DNA of 64,000 bases from Verrucomicrobiota bacterium (GTDB lineage Bacteria; Verrucomicrobiota; Verrucomicrobiia; CAIQCK01), in assembly GCA_016222825.1 (NCBI GenBank), contig JACRQF010000015.1, positions 361,646 to 425,645 of the forward strand. The letters run 5' to 3'. Of the stretch, positions 63,573 to 64,000 are shown piece after piece; positions within the stretch are counted from its first letter, which is position 1, and the number at the start of each line of letters is the position of its first letter. Both the position numbers and the translations under genes were made by a program. The notes under the pieces are model-generated. The model saw only the letters and a list, made by a program, of their open reading frames with translations. It was not told where the DNA came from and ran no database searches.

Positions 63573-64000
63573 ATGAACAACAAGGAGTTTCTCAGAATCA
63601 TCGAACTTGGGCGGGAAGGCAGGAATCTTGAGTTCAAAGCCTCTGCTGCTTGGGCAGATGCAGATTTCCGAGCTAAACTAATCAAGACCATTCTCGCATT
63701 TAGCAACGTCCGCGATGGCGGAATAATTGTCGTGGGGGTAAAGGAATCGGAGGAAGGGAACTTCGCGTTTGAGGGCGTAGAACCAGCGCATCTGGATACA
63801 TTCAGCCCTGACAACATTGCCAGTCAGGTAGCGGAATTCGCCGACCCTTATGCAAGAGTGCAAATGGAGCGAGTAGAAAGGGAGCAGAAGGTTTTCGTAG
63901 TCATCCAGACAGAAGAGTTCGACGAGATGCCAGTTGTCTGCAAGAAGGACGGTCGGTGCAATCTTCGCAGAGGTGCCATTTATACACGATCTCGCCGGAT
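63573..64000 (+). CDS. AlbA_2 (Schlafen-like) domain protein, 3' part outside the window
   Basis: Starts at ATG 63573 (MNNKEFLRIIELGREGRNLE) and continues past 64000; 142 codons are visible. The AlbA_2 domain features are EGRNLEFKASAAWADAD, LIKTILAFSNVRDGGIIVVG, then CNLRRGAIYTRSRR. Such genes are ATP-dependent or nucleic-acid-binding proteins that often occur in mobile or defence-related regions. The DNA is visibly more AT-rich and codon use less biased than in gldA upstream. The product beyond the window is unknown. Confidence 0.78.
   Translation, partial: MNNKEFLRIIELGREGRNLEFKASAAWADADFRAKLIKTILAFSNVRDGGIIVVGVKESEEGNFAFEGVEPAHLDTFSPDNIASQVAEFADPYARVQMERVEREQKVFVVIQTEEFDEMPVVCKKDGRCNLRRGAIYTRSRR

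Overview
The window is a GC-rich bacterial chromosome segment with very high coding density on both strands. The gene content points to the PVC superphylum, most likely Verrucomicrobiota of a Pedosphaera/Limisphaerales-like lineage. This is inferred from the DUF1549/DUF1553 plus DUF1501 secreted pair, PQQ-like propellers, a ThuA protein, a type I sulfatase, Tat-exported Gfo/Idh/MocA and DegT proteins, many exported glycoside hydrolases, and a variety of intergenic palindromic repeats. No rRNA, tRNA, CRISPR array, prophage or complete insertion sequence was recognised.

Layout. 1-4758 (minus): the pilin end of a Tad/Flp pilus operon, with five small pseudopilin-type proteins (one only 57 aa), a secreted unknown and the start of CpaB, whose 3' part is off the window. 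4914-9423 (plus): a rhomboid-fold protein without catalytic residues, an MFS transporter overlapping it, a PQQ-like propeller protein and a ThuA protein. 9433-16015 (minus): DUF72 protein, a large exported clan-A glycosidase, a zinc-ribbon/proline-rich protein and a UDP-glucuronate decarboxylase-like epimerase. 16244-20662 (plus): glucan phosphorylase, QueG and MntP. 21063-27687 (plus): five consecutive exported proteins for polysaccharide or ester breakdown (NHL propeller, GH5, GH32/43-like propeller, alpha/beta-hydrolase, SGNH hydrolase). 27747-35063: a Crp/Fnr regulator, an LptF/LptG-type permease, cupin, YraN, a lipoprotein sugar-binding protein divergent from NagA, and a HEAT-repeat protein. 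35261-36982 (minus): a PQQ-like protein gene broken by a 31-bp tandem duplication and a second frame change. 37215-46565 (minus): Gfo/Idh/MocA, a PIN-domain pair, an AT-richer unknown, a Tat-exported DegT aminotransferase, CocE-type hydrolase, sulfatase, Dtd and an exported Fe/Mn superoxide dismutase. 46666-46905 (minus): a SelW/Rdx-family gene with an in-frame TGA read as selenocysteine. 46972-51430 (minus): pdxJ, a TPR gene, acpS and nnr as one compact unit. 51649-62247 (plus): a subtilisin-like protease with Ig-like repeats, then a DUF1549/1553 - DUF1501 - PPC - PPC cluster whose last two genes are tandem duplicates. 62420-63523: glycerol dehydrogenase. 63573-end: the start of an AlbA_2 (Schlafen-like) protein in AT-richer DNA.

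How the genes work together. Most of the window serves an exported lifestyle: envelope pili, secreted glycosidases, esterases, a sulfatase and proteases that would break down complex polysaccharides, with sugar uptake and catabolism (MFS, sugar-binding lipoprotein, NagA, glucan phosphorylase, glycerol dehydrogenase). Between these blocks sit housekeeping genes (queG, dtd, pdxJ, acpS, nnr, yraN). The most notable discovery is the selenoprotein gene at 46666-46905. It has a CxxU motif and a hairpin of bacterial-SECIS geometry just after the TGA, and an ordinary gene caller would miss it.
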